A stretch of DNA of 64,000 nucleotides, from assembly GCF_900102465.1 (NCBI RefSeq), contig NZ_FNBW01000006.1, positions 248,001-312,000 on the forward strand. The letters run 5' to 3'. The notes beneath the pieces are model-generated. The model ran no database searches and had not been told where the DNA came from. It was given only the letters and a program-made list of their open reading frames with translations. A program made the translations under genes and the position numbers. Below are positions 24,734 through 33,951 of the stretch, in pieces; the stretch's first letter is position 1, and every line of letters begins with the position of its first letter. The DNA is from Thalassobaculum litoreum DSM 18839 (GTDB lineage: Bacteria > Pseudomonadota > Alphaproteobacteria > Thalassobaculales > Thalassobaculaceae).

Positions 24734-25760
24734 GGTTTCCGTCCTTCTTGCGTGGCGCGTCAGACTTGGCGGGACCCGGTTTCCCCGGCGCCGGCTTGGC
24801 GGCCGCTCCCTTGGCGGGTCCCGGCTTTGAGGGTGCGGCCTTGGGCCCGGCGGATTTCGCGCCCGGCGGCTTGGTACCGGTGCGTTTCGGCTTGGCCTTG
24901 GCCCGGCCGGTCTCGTCGCCGGTATCGAGGCCGAGCTGGCCCTTCAGCACCCGGGTCTTCACCTCTTCCACGCCGTTGGTCGGGATGTCGCCGAGCTGGA
25001 ACGGGCCGTAGGAGATCCGCAGCAACCGGCTGACGCTCAGTCCGAGATACTCCATCACCCGCCGGATCTCGCGGTTCTTGCCTTCCTTGATGCCGACCGT
25101 GAGCCAGGAATTGGTGCGCGACGCCTTGTCGATGGTCACGTCGATGGCGCCGTAGGCGACCCCGTCGATCGTCACGCCGCGTTTCAGCCCGGCCAGCGCC
25201 TTCTCGTCCAGCGGTCCGAAGACCCGCACCCGGTAGCGCCGGGTCCAGCCGGTCGAGGGCAGCTCCAGATAGCGCGCCAGCCCCCCGTCATTGGTCAGCA
25301 GCAGCAGCCCCTCGCTGTCCAGGTCGAGGCGGCCGACCGTGACGACCCGCGGCATATCCGGCGGCAGGGCGTCGAACACGGTCTTGCGGCCCTCGGGATC
25401 GCGGGCGGTGGTCACGGTGCCCCGGTCCTTGTGGAAGCGCCACAGGCGCGGCGGCTCGATCTTCGGCAGGGGCTTGCCGTCGACCACGATCTCGCTGTCG
25501 TCGGTGACGGTGACGGCCGGGCTGTCCAGCAGCGTGCCGTCGACCGCGACCCGACCGTCGGCGATCCAGCGCTCGGCGTCGCGGCGCGAGCACAGGCCGG
25601 CGCGGGCCAGGCGCTTGGCGATCCGTTCCGAGCCGCGCTGTTCCTCGAACAGGGCCTCCAGCTCGGCGACCGGGCGTGGTGCCGGTCGGCCTGGTCGGCC
25701 GGCTGGCTTGTCGGCGGATCTGTCCGTGGATCTGTCGGCGGGTTTGCGGGGTGCGTTCAT
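24699..25760 (-). CDS. RluB/RsuA-type pseudouridine synthase
   Basis: A 353-residue enzyme that isomerises uridine to pseudouridine in rRNA. An S4 RNA-binding domain comes first (RIAKRLARAGLCSRRDAERWI), then the catalytic domain with Asp in VGRLDLDSEGLLLLTNDG and later EGKNREIRRVMEYLG. The subfamily is RluB/RluE/RluF-like; RluB (23S U2605) is likeliest. Both ends are long basic low-complexity tails rich in Lys, Pro and Ala (residues 1-35 and about 265-353). AGGAGG directly abuts ATG 25760, an unusually short spacing, so a start slightly upstream at TTG is possible. Confidence 0.92.
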   Translation of the reverse strand: MNAPRKPADRSTDRSADKPAGRPGRPAPRPVAELEALFEEQRGSERIAKRLARAGLCSRRDAERWIADGRVAVDGTLLDSPAVTVTDDSEIVVDGKPLPKIEPPRLWRFHKDRGTVTTARDPEGRKTVFDALPPDMPRVVTVGRLDLDSEGLLLLTNDGGLARYLELPSTGWTRRYRVRVFGPLDEKALAGLKRGVTIDGVAYGAIDVTIDKASRTNSWLTVGIKEGKNREIRRVMEYLGLSVSRLLRISYGPFQLGDIPTNGVEEVKTRVLKGQLGLDTGDETGRAKAKPKRTGTKPPGAKSAGPKAAPSKPGPAKGAAAKPAPGKPGPAKSDAPRKKDGNRADHRRKTPRN

Positions 25761-25855
25761 CCTCCTGCGTGTACCGCGCGCGCGGACGGATCGCAATGTT
25801 GCTGCAGCGTGCCGCGGCGATGGACAGTCGGTGTCTCTACCCCTATCCAGATCGC

Positions 25856-26311
25856 ATGAGGACACCGACGACCCCGATGGCGATCGCTCTGGAGCAGGCC
25901 CGCCGCGCCGCCGAGGCGGGCGAGGTGCCGGTCGGGGCCGTGGTGCTGGACGCCGCCGGACAGGTCGTCGCCCAGGCGCATAACCGGGTGGAGGCGCCGC
26001 CGGATCCGTCGGGCCATGCCGAGATCCTGGCCCTGCGGGCGGCGGCGCAGGTCCTGGGCACGCCCCGGCTCGTGAACTGCGATCTGGTGGTGACGCTGGA
26101 GCCCTGCGCGATGTGCGCCCAGGCCATCGCCCATGCCCGCATCCGCCGTCTGATCTTCGGGGCCTACGATCCCAAGGGCGGCGGCGTCGAGCACGGTCCG
26201 CGCATCTTCACCCAGCCGACCTGTCACCACCGCCCGGAGGTGATCGGCGGGGTGGAGGAGACGGCGGCCTCGGCGCTGCTCAAGAACTTCTTCGCCGCCC
26301 GGCGCCAATAG
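25856..26311 (+). CDS. tadA: tRNA(adenosine(34)) deaminase TadA
   Basis: A 151-residue zinc deaminase converting A34 to inosine in tRNA-Arg(ACG). HAEILAL supplies the His ligand and catalytic Glu, and PCAMC the two Cys ligands; the C-terminal part with VEHGPRIFTQPTCHHRPEV is typical. The start is ATG 25856 or ATG 25877, where conservation begins (MAIALEQARRAAEAGEVP); neither has a strong ribosome site. Divergent from the pseudouridine synthase gene by 95 bases. Confidence 0.94.
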   Translation: MRTPTTPMAIALEQARRAAEAGEVPVGAVVLDAAGQVVAQAHNRVEAPPDPSGHAEILALRAAAQVLGTPRLVNCDLVVTLEPCAMCAQAIAHARIRRLIFGAYDPKGGGVEHGPRIFTQPTCHHRPEVIGGVEETAASALLKNFFAARRQ

Positions 26312-26318
26312 CCCAGCC

Positions 26319-26927
26319 TTAGAAACCCAACGTGCGCCGGGCGATCTCCTCCGTGGCCGGCGAAGGCTCGGCCAGCGCGGCGAGCACCGCCTCCAGCGCC
26401 CGGTCGCGCAGACCCATGGCATGGACATGCGCCACGGTCTGGCGCAGGTATTCGGCGTTCGGACCCGAGAGGCCATGGGCACCGGCGACGATGGCTGCCT
26501 GCTGGTCGACGCTCAAGGCCCCGGCGTAGTCGGCCTCGCGCCGGTCGACGGTATAGGTCACCGCCCGCTGCCGCCTGCCGTCGCCCAGATCGACCGTCAC
26601 CATGCTGCGCCGGTAGACCGGGTAGTGGGCGATCTCGCGCTCGTCCAGATAGGCCAGGGTCTCGGGCACCGCGGCTTCCGGCACCCGGTAGGCCACGCCG
26701 CGGCAGGCGCCGCCGCGGTCGAGTCCCATGACCAGCCCCGGCCGCGCCGCCGTGCCGCGATGGTGGCGCGAAACCACACAGAGTCGGCGCCGGTAGCCGC
26801 GCAGCAGCGCGTCCGCCCGGGCCACGTGCTCGAATCCCGGCCGCCACATCAGCGAGCCGTAGCCGAAGACCCATATGTCGCCGGCCCCAATGCCGTCGTC
26901 CGTGGCCGTCACGTTGCGCGCATCCAC
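26319..26927 (-). CDS. ChaC-type gamma-glutamylcyclotransferase
   Basis: About 202 residues. WVFGYGSLMWRPGF is the substrate-binding signature of the gamma-glutamylcyclotransferase fold, and the catalytic Glu is in YLDEREIAHYP. ChaC enzymes degrade glutathione to 5-oxoproline and Cys-Gly, which fits a glutathione-using cell (two GSTs in this window). The start is uncertain: GTG 26927 follows GGGAAGAG; GTG 26975 would add 16 residues and lie 13 bases from the divergent DUF2125 gene. It converges on tadA with 7 bases between. Confidence 0.88.
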   Translation of the reverse strand: MDARNVTATDDGIGAGDIWVFGYGSLMWRPGFEHVARADALLRGYRRRLCVVSRHHRGTAARPGLVMGLDRGGACRGVAYRVPEAAVPETLAYLDEREIAHYPVYRRSMVTVDLGDGRRQRAVTYTVDRREADYAGALSVDQQAAIVAGAHGLSGPNAEYLRQTVAHVHAMGLRDRALEAVLAALAEPSPATEEIARRTLGF

Positions 26928-26988
26928 ATCTCTTCCCCGCCGCGGTTCCGATCCGTATTGTTCTCTTCCAAGCACCTAGGCGCAGGCA

Positions 26989-28080
26989 ATGACCACCGCA
27001 AGCGATCCCATCGATCCCGTTTCCCCGAGCCGTCCGCCAAGGCCGGGCCGGAAACGGTTCTGGGCGATGATCCTCTTTGCCATCCTGGCCTTCGCCGCCA
27101 TCGCCTGGAGCATCGGCTGGGTCCTGCTGTCGATCCAGCTCCGCGCCTCGATCGACGGCTGGATGGATTTCCGCCGGTCGGTCGGCGACCGGCTGACCCA
27201 TGGCGACCGGGAACTCGACGGCTTTCCGCTGCGGATCCGCTTCACCTATGTGGACGTCGCCTGGGGCCGGGTCGACGGCCAGCGCGACCTGATGACCACG
27301 ACCGACAAGCTCGTGATCTCCGCCCGGCCCTGGGAGCCGTTCACCCTGCATCTGGACAGTCCCGGGCCGGTGACAGGCTCCTGGCAGGCGCCCTCCCTCG
27401 CGGTCGGCCTCACGGCGGCCAGCGGCGAGGGGGCGATCCGCTTCTCGCCGGGTGAACTCGATCACCTGTCCCTCGACCTGCGGCAAGCGGTGGCCATCGA
27501 CCGCCGGCGCGAGGTGGTCGCCCGGGCGAACCGGCTGGTGGTCGAGGCCGACCCGACGCCGACGGATGACGGCGACGACGTGCCGGCGACCCTGCAGTTC
27601 TTCCTGTCGGCGGAGGCGCTGGAGCCGACCGACCTGCTGACCCCGAACCTGCCCTTCGAGGGCCCCGCCGACGGCCGCATCCGGGCGAGCGTGCGCGGGC
27701 CGCTGCCGATTTCCCTCGACCCGTCGTCGCTGGCCCTGTGGCGCGATGCGGGCGGGGTGATCGATGTGGAGCATCTGGGACTGAACTGGCGCCCCCTGGA
27801 CCTGACGGCCGACGGCACGATCACCCTGGACGGCATGATGCGGCCGGAAGGGGCGGCCTCGGCCGAAATGCGGGGCCTGCCGGCGATGATCGACCGGGCG
27901 GTGGATCGCGGCTTGCTGGCGCAGGATGTGGCGGCCCTGCTGCGGCTGGCGACGGCCGCCTTCTCGCGCACCGGCAGCGACGGGGGCTCCCCCTCGGTGC
28001 AGGCGCCGCTGACCATGCAGGACGGCCGGCTGGCCATCGGGCCGTTCAAGATCCTGAAGGTGCCGTCCCTGGTGCGATGA
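26989..28080 (+). CDS. DUF2125 membrane-anchored periplasmic protein
   Basis: A 363-residue protein with one N-terminal membrane segment (AMILFAILAFAAIAWSIGWV) after a proline-rich cytoplasmic tail, so the bulk lies in the periplasm. It is mainly beta, with the family markers ELDGFPLRIRFTYVDV near the start of the soluble part and DGRLAIGPFKI at the end. DUF2125 proteins are common in Alphaproteobacteria and their role is unknown; the fold resembles AsmA-like lipid-handling repeats (inference). The gene is divergent from ChaC. Confidence 0.8.
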   Translation: MTTASDPIDPVSPSRPPRPGRKRFWAMILFAILAFAAIAWSIGWVLLSIQLRASIDGWMDFRRSVGDRLTHGDRELDGFPLRIRFTYVDVAWGRVDGQRDLMTTTDKLVISARPWEPFTLHLDSPGPVTGSWQAPSLAVGLTAASGEGAIRFSPGELDHLSLDLRQAVAIDRRREVVARANRLVVEADPTPTDDGDDVPATLQFFLSAEALEPTDLLTPNLPFEGPADGRIRASVRGPLPISLDPSSLALWRDAGGVIDVEHLGLNWRPLDLTADGTITLDGMMRPEGAASAEMRGLPAMIDRAVDRGLLAQDVAALLRLATAAFSRTGSDGGSPSVQAPLTMQDGRLAIGPFKILKVPSLVR

Positions 28081-28124
28081 CGGGAGGCCGATCGGCGGAG
28101 GCGGCAGATCGGCCGATATGGGGA

Positions 28125-29993
28125 TCAGCCGAGGCGGCTGACCGCCATGCCGCTGACCGCCTGCTTGGCTTCCTTCTTCAGCCGGGCGATCGCGTCCATG
28201 ACGGTGTCGATCGGCACCTCGTCGCGGCCGGCCCGCAGGTTGAGCAGTCCGGCGCTCACGGTCAGCAGGCCGTAGCGGTTGAGCCGTCCGTCGCGGCCCC
28301 GCATCTCCAGAAAGCCGCGCTCCCGTGTCTCGGCGTCGTAGAAGCTCTCCACGTCATGGGCAAAGCGCTTGATCAGCGCCGCCACCTGCTCGGTCACCTG
28401 GTCGGGATCCTCGCAGCGGAAGCCGGCGAAGAAGTCGTCGCCGCCGATATGGCCGACGAAGGCGTCGTGGTCGGCGGCGTGCTTCTGCAGCGACTCGGCG
28501 AACAGCTGGATCGCCCGATCGCCGTTGCGGAACCCATAGGTGTCGTTGAACGGCTTGAAGCTGTCGAAGTCGAAATAGGCCAGCACGATACCGGTCTCCA
28601 GATCCTCCAGCGCGTCGTTGACCCAGTCGCCGATCGACAGGTTGCCCGGCAGGCGGGTCAGCGGGTTCTGGTCCCGGGCGGCGGCCACGGTCTTCTCGTG
28701 CAGAACCTTCAGCAGCGCGGTCGAGCTCATGAACCCGGCGTAGCGCCCGCGCTCGACCATCAGGATGCCCGGCGCGTCGGAGCGATGGGCGAAGATTTCC
28801 AGGATCTTCTCGATCGGCATGTCGACGCTGGCGGTCGGGCAGGACCGCACCAGATCGCGCAGCGAGCGGCCATAGGCCTTGTTGGCGATCAGGTCGCGAC
28901 CGAACGGGGAATAGGCGTAGGTCTTCAGATCGGCATCGCCGACCACGCCCACCGGCACGCCGGCCTGATCGACGACCGGGATCACGCTGAGGTCCCGGTG
29001 CTGGCGGAACATGTCGAACACCTCGACCATGGGCAGGTCGATCGCCATGGTCGGCAGCATCTCCAGGTGGCCCTGGAGCCGCGACTTGTCGGTCGAACGG
29101 TTGCGCCGCTCGCGGGCGTTCATCCCGGCGACGATCGGATACAGCGACAGGATGTGGTCGAGATCGGTCGTCGGCTTCTGGATCAGGTACCCCTGGACAT
29201 AGTCGAAGCCGAGATCCTTGCAGGTCCGGAAATCGGCCTCCGTCTCCACCCCCTCGGCGATCATGGCGATGCCGAAGACATGCATGATGTCGACGAGGCG
29301 GGACAGGAACAGGCGCCGCTTCGGATCGGCGGAGACGCCGTTGACGAAGTAGCGGTCTATCTTCACGAAGTTCGGCTGCAGCTCGTGCAGCAGGCGCAGG
29401 CGCGAGTAACCCTGGCCGAAATCGTCGAGCGCCAGCCGCACCCCGGCGCCGGAGATCTGGTGCATGACGGGCAGGGCATCGTCGCCGGCGACGATGTCCT
29501 GGGTTTCCGGAAGTTCCAGGCAGAACCGGTCGGCGCTCATGCCGCTGGCGGCGATGGCGGCGGCCATGCCGTCGATGATGGTCCGGCCGCCGGAGGCCAG
29601 CAGTCGGGCGTCGACGTTCAGGAACAGCATGGCGGTGCGGCTCGGCAGCTTGACGAAGGCGTCCACCGCCTTGCGTTGCAGCCGGCGCTCCACCTCCTCC
29701 AGCACGCCGCTCGTGTAGGCGGTGTCGAAGAACTCGGCGATCGAGGCGTATCCGGCCTGATCGACACCCCGCAGCAGCGCCTCGTAACCGAAGGCGATTC
29801 CGGTATCGATGTTGACGATCGGCTGGAACGCGTACACAAGCGTGCTGTCGACGGCCTCAAGCAGGCGTTCGCCGTTGTCGGTGGCGTGAGGGTTCGGTGC
29901 GGACGCGTCCGTCGCCCCATCGAGAAGGTATGCGTCGGCTCGATGCATCTGTCTCTCGTCCGCAAAGCTTGGTGGGCTGCCGACATGAGACAC
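28125..29993 (-). CDS. EAL-CBS-GGDEF cyclic di-GMP signalling protein
   Basis: A 622-residue cytoplasmic protein. The EAL domain (about 45-300) has the catalytic residues in EALLRG (Glu71), FLNVDA, ELPETQ, LDDFGQGYS, VKIDRYFV and EGVETEADF, so c-di-GMP hydrolysis is expected. Two CBS units follow (about 315-440), possibly nucleotide-sensing. The C-terminal GGDEF domain (about 450-610) carries GGDDF (517-521) instead of GGDEF, so cyclase activity may be weak or lost and the domain may serve as a GTP sensor. GTG 29993 has AGGGA five bases upstream. Order EAL before GGDEF is the reverse of the common one. Confidence 0.9.
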   Translation of the reverse strand: MSHVGSPPSFADERQMHRADAYLLDGATDASAPNPHATDNGERLLEAVDSTLVYAFQPIVNIDTGIAFGYEALLRGVDQAGYASIAEFFDTAYTSGVLEEVERRLQRKAVDAFVKLPSRTAMLFLNVDARLLASGGRTIIDGMAAAIAASGMSADRFCLELPETQDIVAGDDALPVMHQISGAGVRLALDDFGQGYSRLRLLHELQPNFVKIDRYFVNGVSADPKRRLFLSRLVDIMHVFGIAMIAEGVETEADFRTCKDLGFDYVQGYLIQKPTTDLDHILSLYPIVAGMNARERRNRSTDKSRLQGHLEMLPTMAIDLPMVEVFDMFRQHRDLSVIPVVDQAGVPVGVVGDADLKTYAYSPFGRDLIANKAYGRSLRDLVRSCPTASVDMPIEKILEIFAHRSDAPGILMVERGRYAGFMSSTALLKVLHEKTVAAARDQNPLTRLPGNLSIGDWVNDALEDLETGIVLAYFDFDSFKPFNDTYGFRNGDRAIQLFAESLQKHAADHDAFVGHIGGDDFFAGFRCEDPDQVTEQVAALIKRFAHDVESFYDAETRERGFLEMRGRDGRLNRYGLLTVSAGLLNLRAGRDEVPIDTVMDAIARLKKEAKQAVSGMAVSRLG

Positions 29994-30065
29994 AGAAATC
30001 CCTAACTAAACCTTAACGTCCGTTGGGGATTTTGATGGTAATTTTCGGAAAAGTTGCATCAGACG

Positions 30066-30470
30066 ATGGCTGAAGACGTTACTCGGATACACGTGATCTT
30101 CGATTTGTCGCGGGAACGGCTGACCGCCCGGAAATTCCTGCACGAGATGGCGGAGCAGAACTGGCCGGTCCAGGTGACCGGCGCATCAAAACGTGAAGAT
30201 TTAGACCCGCGTCACAAGGAGGTCGTGGTCACCGACAGGATGCGGACGGCGACGGTCGCCCTGGTCCTGGTCACGCCGATGTCCGGTGTGAGCCGGAACG
30301 TCAACGAAGAGATCAAATTCGCCAAACGCGCGAACCTGAACGTCGTGGGCGTGCTGGTCGCCGGATCGACCGCCCACACCAATCTGCCGGAGGGGCTGCA
30401 CCGCTCCCGGGTGGTCGGTTGGGACTGGGGCGCGCTGAAGAAGGAACTGATGCCGAAGCGCGACATCTAG
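30066..30470 (+). CDS. TIR-like (DUF1863/ThsB-type) domain protein, orphan
   Basis: A 134-residue single-domain protein. I read it as a TIR-like fold: strand IHVIFDLSRERLTARKFLHE, strand VQVTGASKRED, strand VALVLVTPMSGVSRNVNEEIKFAKR and strand NVVGVLVAG. The Ser followed by a Glu-rich helix (Glu81/82) matches the place of the conserved Glu in bacterial TIR-like proteins. In Thoeris defence ThsB makes a signal that activates ThsA; no ThsA or SLOG/Sir2-type partner is nearby, so defence is unproven. It is divergent from the c-di-GMP gene with 72 bases between and converges on an MFS gene. Function is unknown; the family call is by eye. Confidence 0.55.
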   Translation: MAEDVTRIHVIFDLSRERLTARKFLHEMAEQNWPVQVTGASKREDLDPRHKEVVVTDRMRTATVALVLVTPMSGVSRNVNEEIKFAKRANLNVVGVLVAGSTAHTNLPEGLHRSRVVGWDWGALKKELMPKRDI

Positions 30471-30483
30471 GGGCCGATCAGGA

Positions 30484-31674
30484 TCAGATGCGTCGATCGG
30501 ACCCTGATGGGCTCTGACCCGGTAGGCACCGGGCCGCGACGAGAACGGCGCAGGCACAGATTGCAAGGCCGACGAACTGGACTGAAAAGCCGATCCCGAC
30601 CCCGTGCAGCACGGCGAGGAGCGGCGCGGCGACCGATCCCACGCCCAGCGACAGCGTATACTCTACCGAGATCGCCCGCGACCGGATGCCGGGCGCCAGG
30701 TGGCGCCCCAGCAGCCAGGTCGTGATCGGGATCTCCGCAAACAGACAGGTCACGGCGAGCAGCGCCAGGACCAGGGCGCCCCAGCCGGTCGCCTGGGACA
30801 GGGCGAGGAACAGTGCCGCCTGTGCGGTCAGCAGGGCGGTCAGCACCGGACGGGCGCCGATCCGGTCCAGCAACTCGCCCACCGGCAGCTGAGCGATCGC
30901 CGCCACCGCGAAGACGAGCCCGGTGGACAGGCCGATCCAGGCCAGATCGATGCCGTTCCGGGCCAGGCGCTCGTCCAGGAATTTCGGCAGGGCGATGGTG
31001 ACCATGTTGAAGATCAGCCCGCCCAGCAGCGCCGAGACGCAGACCACCAGGAACACCGTCCTCTGATGCGGGAGGCTGCCGGACGAGGGCCCGTCGCCGG
31101 ACGGCGCGCGCGTCGGGCAGCGCCGGTCGACGTTCAGGCCGGAACGGGCGAAGAGCAGGCCGCCGATCAGGAGCGCGATCGTGCAGGGGACGGCGAAGGC
31201 CGCCTGCCAGTGCCAGACCTGGGCCAGCACGCCGGTCGCCGCGGCGGCTCCGGCCAGGCCGAGATTGCCGAAGACGCCGTTGACCGCCAGCGCCCGCCCC
31301 GACCGGGATTCGCCATCGGTCACCAGGGCGAGGCCGACGGGATGGTACAGGGACGCGAACAGGCCGAGCGCGCCGAGACCGGCTGCCAGGGAGACCGGAC
31401 CGCTCGACAGGGCGATCGCGAGGCACGACCCGCCGATCCCCAGGAAGGCGACCGCGATCAGCGCCAGCCGGTCGTAGCGATCGCCCAGCCACCCCGCCGG
31501 CAGCGTGCCCAGGGCGAAGGCGACATAGAGCGGCGATCCCAGCAGCAGCACGTCCGCGAAGGTCATGCCCCAGGCCGGGGCGATGGCCAGGGCGGCGGTC
31601 GGAAAGATCAGCAGGCCGTAATGGGTCAGGAAATGAGCGGCATTGAGGAAGAGCAGCAGTTCGGTGCGGGACAT
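30484..31674 (-). CDS. MFS transporter
   Basis: A 396-residue inner-membrane protein with about 12 hydrophobic segments. The first loop between helices 2 and 3 has GTLPAGWLGDRYDRL, the MFS motif, and its counterpart in the second half is AQLPVGELLDRIGAR. An efflux role for a small organic compound is likely. The neighbouring AraC-type regulator is divergent with only 23 bases between the start codons, which resembles regulator-pump pairs such as NimR/NimT of E. coli. ATG 31674 has GAGG five bases upstream. Confidence 0.88.
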   Translation of the reverse strand: MSRTELLLFLNAAHFLTHYGLLIFPTAALAIAPAWGMTFADVLLLGSPLYVAFALGTLPAGWLGDRYDRLALIAVAFLGIGGSCLAIALSSGPVSLAAGLGALGLFASLYHPVGLALVTDGESRSGRALAVNGVFGNLGLAGAAAATGVLAQVWHWQAAFAVPCTIALLIGGLLFARSGLNVDRRCPTRAPSGDGPSSGSLPHQRTVFLVVCVSALLGGLIFNMVTIALPKFLDERLARNGIDLAWIGLSTGLVFAVAAIAQLPVGELLDRIGARPVLTALLTAQAALFLALSQATGWGALVLALLAVTCLFAEIPITTWLLGRHLAPGIRSRAISVEYTLSLGVGSVAAPLLAVLHGVGIGFSVQFVGLAICACAVLVAARCLPGQSPSGSDRRI

Positions 31675-31697
31675 GGCGGCCTCGATCGGGAGTGACC

Positions 31698-32537
31698 ATG
31701 GCAGCCTGGCGGTGTGATGCCTTGCCGTCTGTCGATAGAATGCCCAATACTGATCCCAAGATGCCAAACCCGGATATCCCAGAGCCCGACATGCCAGACC
31801 CGGGGCGGCCCGATGTGGTCGGCTTCGCGCTGACCTACGGGTCCGGCACGGCGATCGAGCGCCACACCCACCCCGCCCATCAGCTCATTCATGCGATCTC
31901 CGGCGCCATGCGGGTGGTCGCGAGCGGCGGGATCTGGTTCCTGCCGCTCGGCCGGGCGCTCTGGATACCGGCGGAACTCGACCACGAGATCCGCTGCGAC
32001 GGCGAGGTGGGGATGCGCACCGCCTATCTCAGCCGCGCCTGTCCCGAGGTGTTTGCCGATGTGCGGATGATCGCGGTCTCGCCGCTGCTGCGCGAAGTGC
32101 TCGTCCGTCTTGCCGAAGGCGACGGAGGCGGGCTGCGGCCGGCCCTGCTGGAGATCCTGCTGCAGGAGATCGCCGGGGCGGGCCTGCCGCCGCTGCGCCT
32201 GCCCTATCCGGCCGACCCGCGCATCGCCGAGCTGGTGGCGCATCTGAATGCCGCGCCGGCGGACCGGACGCCGCTGGCGCAGTGGGCCAGGCGGCTGGGC
32301 TTCTCCGAGCGTAGCCTGATCCGGGCGGTGCGGGCGCAGACCGGCATGACCTTCCGCGACCTGCGGCGGTATTCCCGGGTCATGGCCGCCATCGAGCGGC
32401 TCTGCGAAGGCCGCCCGGTGACCATGGTCGCCTATGACGTGGGGTTCGAGACGCCGAGCGCCTTCGCCCATGCCTTCCGCACGGTTACCGGCAAGACGCC
32501 GCGCCAGTTCGTGGCCGAGGCGCGCGAGAGCTTCTGA
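31698..32537 (+). CDS. AraC family transcriptional regulator, probably of the MFS gene
   Basis: A 279-residue regulator: N-terminal cupin-like ligand domain (RHTHPAHQLIHAISGAM, metal-type histidines; IPAELDHEI) and a C-terminal double helix-turn-helix (LAQWARRLGFSERSLIRAV and MVAYDVGFETPSAFAHAF, ending TPRQF). The type matches short AraC members that regulate an adjacent efflux gene. Start: ATG 31698 has GGGAG five bases ahead, but the first 15-25 residues are low-complexity with repeated Met-Pro-Asp/Asn, and ATG 31740 is an alternative that leaves more promoter room. Confidence 0.88.
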   Translation: MAAWRCDALPSVDRMPNTDPKMPNPDIPEPDMPDPGRPDVVGFALTYGSGTAIERHTHPAHQLIHAISGAMRVVASGGIWFLPLGRALWIPAELDHEIRCDGEVGMRTAYLSRACPEVFADVRMIAVSPLLREVLVRLAEGDGGGLRPALLEILLQEIAGAGLPPLRLPYPADPRIAELVAHLNAAPADRTPLAQWARRLGFSERSLIRAVRAQTGMTFRDLRRYSRVMAAIERLCEGRPVTMVAYDVGFETPSAFAHAFRTVTGKTPRQFVAEARESF

Positions 32538-32543
32538 GCGTCG

Positions 32544-33815
32544 TCAGCCCTGCAGGGCCCGCCAGGCGATGTCGCGCCGGCAGAAGCCGCCGGGCCAGTC
32601 GATCCCGTCCACCGCCGCATAGGCCCGCGCCCGGGCCTCGGCCGCGTCCTTGCCGATGGCGGTCACGCCCAGCACCCGGCCGCCGGTCGCCAGCAGGCGG
32701 CCGTCCTCGCCCCGGGCCGTGCCGGCGTGGAACACCACCACGTCGTCGCTCTCCACGGCCTCGGTGCCGGCGATGACGGTGTTCTTCTCGTAGGCGCCCG
32801 GATAGCCGTTGGCGGCCATGACCACGCAGAGCGCGGTCTCGTCGTGCCAGCGCAGGTGGAAATGGCCGATCTGACCGTCGGCTGTGGCGATCAGGGCGGA
32901 CAGGAAGTCGCCCTTCAGGCGCAGCATCAGCGCCTGGCACTCCGGGTCGCCGAAGCGGACGTTGTACTCGATCAACTTCGGCCCCGCCTCGGTGATCATC
33001 AGCCCGGCGAACAGCACGCCGCGGAAGGTCCGGCCCTCGGCCGCCATACCGGCGACGGTGGGGGCGATGATCTCCTTCACGATCCGTGCGGCCATGGCGT
33101 CGTCCACCACGGGGGCGGGGGAGTACGCCCCCATGCCGCCGGTGTTCGGGCCGGTATCGCCGTCGCCGACCCGCTTGTGGTCCTGGGCGCCGGCCAGCGG
33201 CAGGATCGCTTCGCCGTCGGTCAGCGCGAAGAAGCTGGCCTCCTCGCCGATCATCCATTCCTCGACGACGATCTCGGCCCCGGCCTCGCCGAAGGCCCGG
33301 TCGGCCATGATCGCGTCGACCGCCTCCAGGGCCTGGTCGACGGTCTCGGCCATGATCACGCCCTTGCCGGCGGCGAGCCCGTCGGCCTTGACCACGATCG
33401 GCGCACCCTGTTCGCGGATATAGGCCTTGGCGGCCTCGGCGTCGGTGAAGCGGCCATAGGCGGCGGTCGGGATGTGGTGGCGGGCGCAGAAATCCTTGGT
33501 GAAGGCCTTGGAGCCCTCCAGCACCGCCGCGGCGGCGGTCGGACCGAACGACTTGATCCCGGCGGCGTCCAGCTTGTCGACCAGCCCGGCGACCAGCGGG
33601 GCCTCCGGGCCGACGACGACGAACTCCATGGCGGAGTCCCGGCAGAACGCCACCAGGGCGTCGTGGTCGTCGACGCCGATGGGCACGCACTCGGCCTCGC
33701 GCGCGATGCCGGCATTGCCGGGGGCACAGAACAGCTTGGTCACCAGCGGCGAGGCGGCAATGGCCCAGCACAGGGCGTGCTCGCGCCCGCCGGAGCCCAC
33801 GACCAGAATGCGCAT
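32544..33815 (-). CDS. purD: phosphoribosylamine--glycine ligase
   Basis: A 423-residue ATP-grasp enzyme that joins glycine to 5-phosphoribosylamine in purine synthesis. It begins [19 protein letters not shown], the N-domain signature; the ATP-grasp core has [14 protein letters not shown] and [14 protein letters not shown] (metal-binding), and the B-loop region has [13 protein letters not shown]. Length is normal. ATG 33815 fits; an upstream codon at 33902 would add a non-conserved tail. No other pur gene is in the window. It converges on the AraC gene with 6 bases between. Confidence 0.97.
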   Translation of the reverse strand: MRILVVGSGGREHALCWAIAASPLVTKLFCAPGNAGIAREAECVPIGVDDHDALVAFCRDSAMEFVVVGPEAPLVAGLVDKLDAAGIKSFGPTAAAAVLEGSKAFTKDFCARHHIPTAAYGRFTDAEAAKAYIREQGAPIVVKADGLAAGKGVIMAETVDQALEAVDAIMADRAFGEAGAEIVVEEWMIGEEASFFALTDGEAILPLAGAQDHKRVGDGDTGPNTGGMGAYSPAPVVDDAMAARIVKEIIAPTVAGMAAEGRTFRGVLFAGLMITEAGPKLIEYNVRFGDPECQALMLRLKGDFLSALIATADGQIGHFHLRWHDETALCVVMAANGYPGAYEKNTVIAGTEAVESDDVVVFHAGTARGEDGRLLATGGRVLGVTAIGKDAAEARARAYAAVDGIDWPGGFCRRDIAWRALQG

Positions 33816-33951
33816 GTCAGGCTTCTCCAGGTCCGATCCTTCGTCCCGCCGCCGGCTCGACCCGGCGGCAGGCGCGGACCATACGCCGAGGCGCCGGGCC
33901 ATGCCACTACGTCATCGCCTCGCGGTCACCGGCGGGGCAGGGCCAGCAGCA

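Noticed and set aside
30066-30470. A Thoeris defence system
   Set aside because: Only a TIR-like protein is present; no ThsA-type effector or other defence gene is found within many kilobases.
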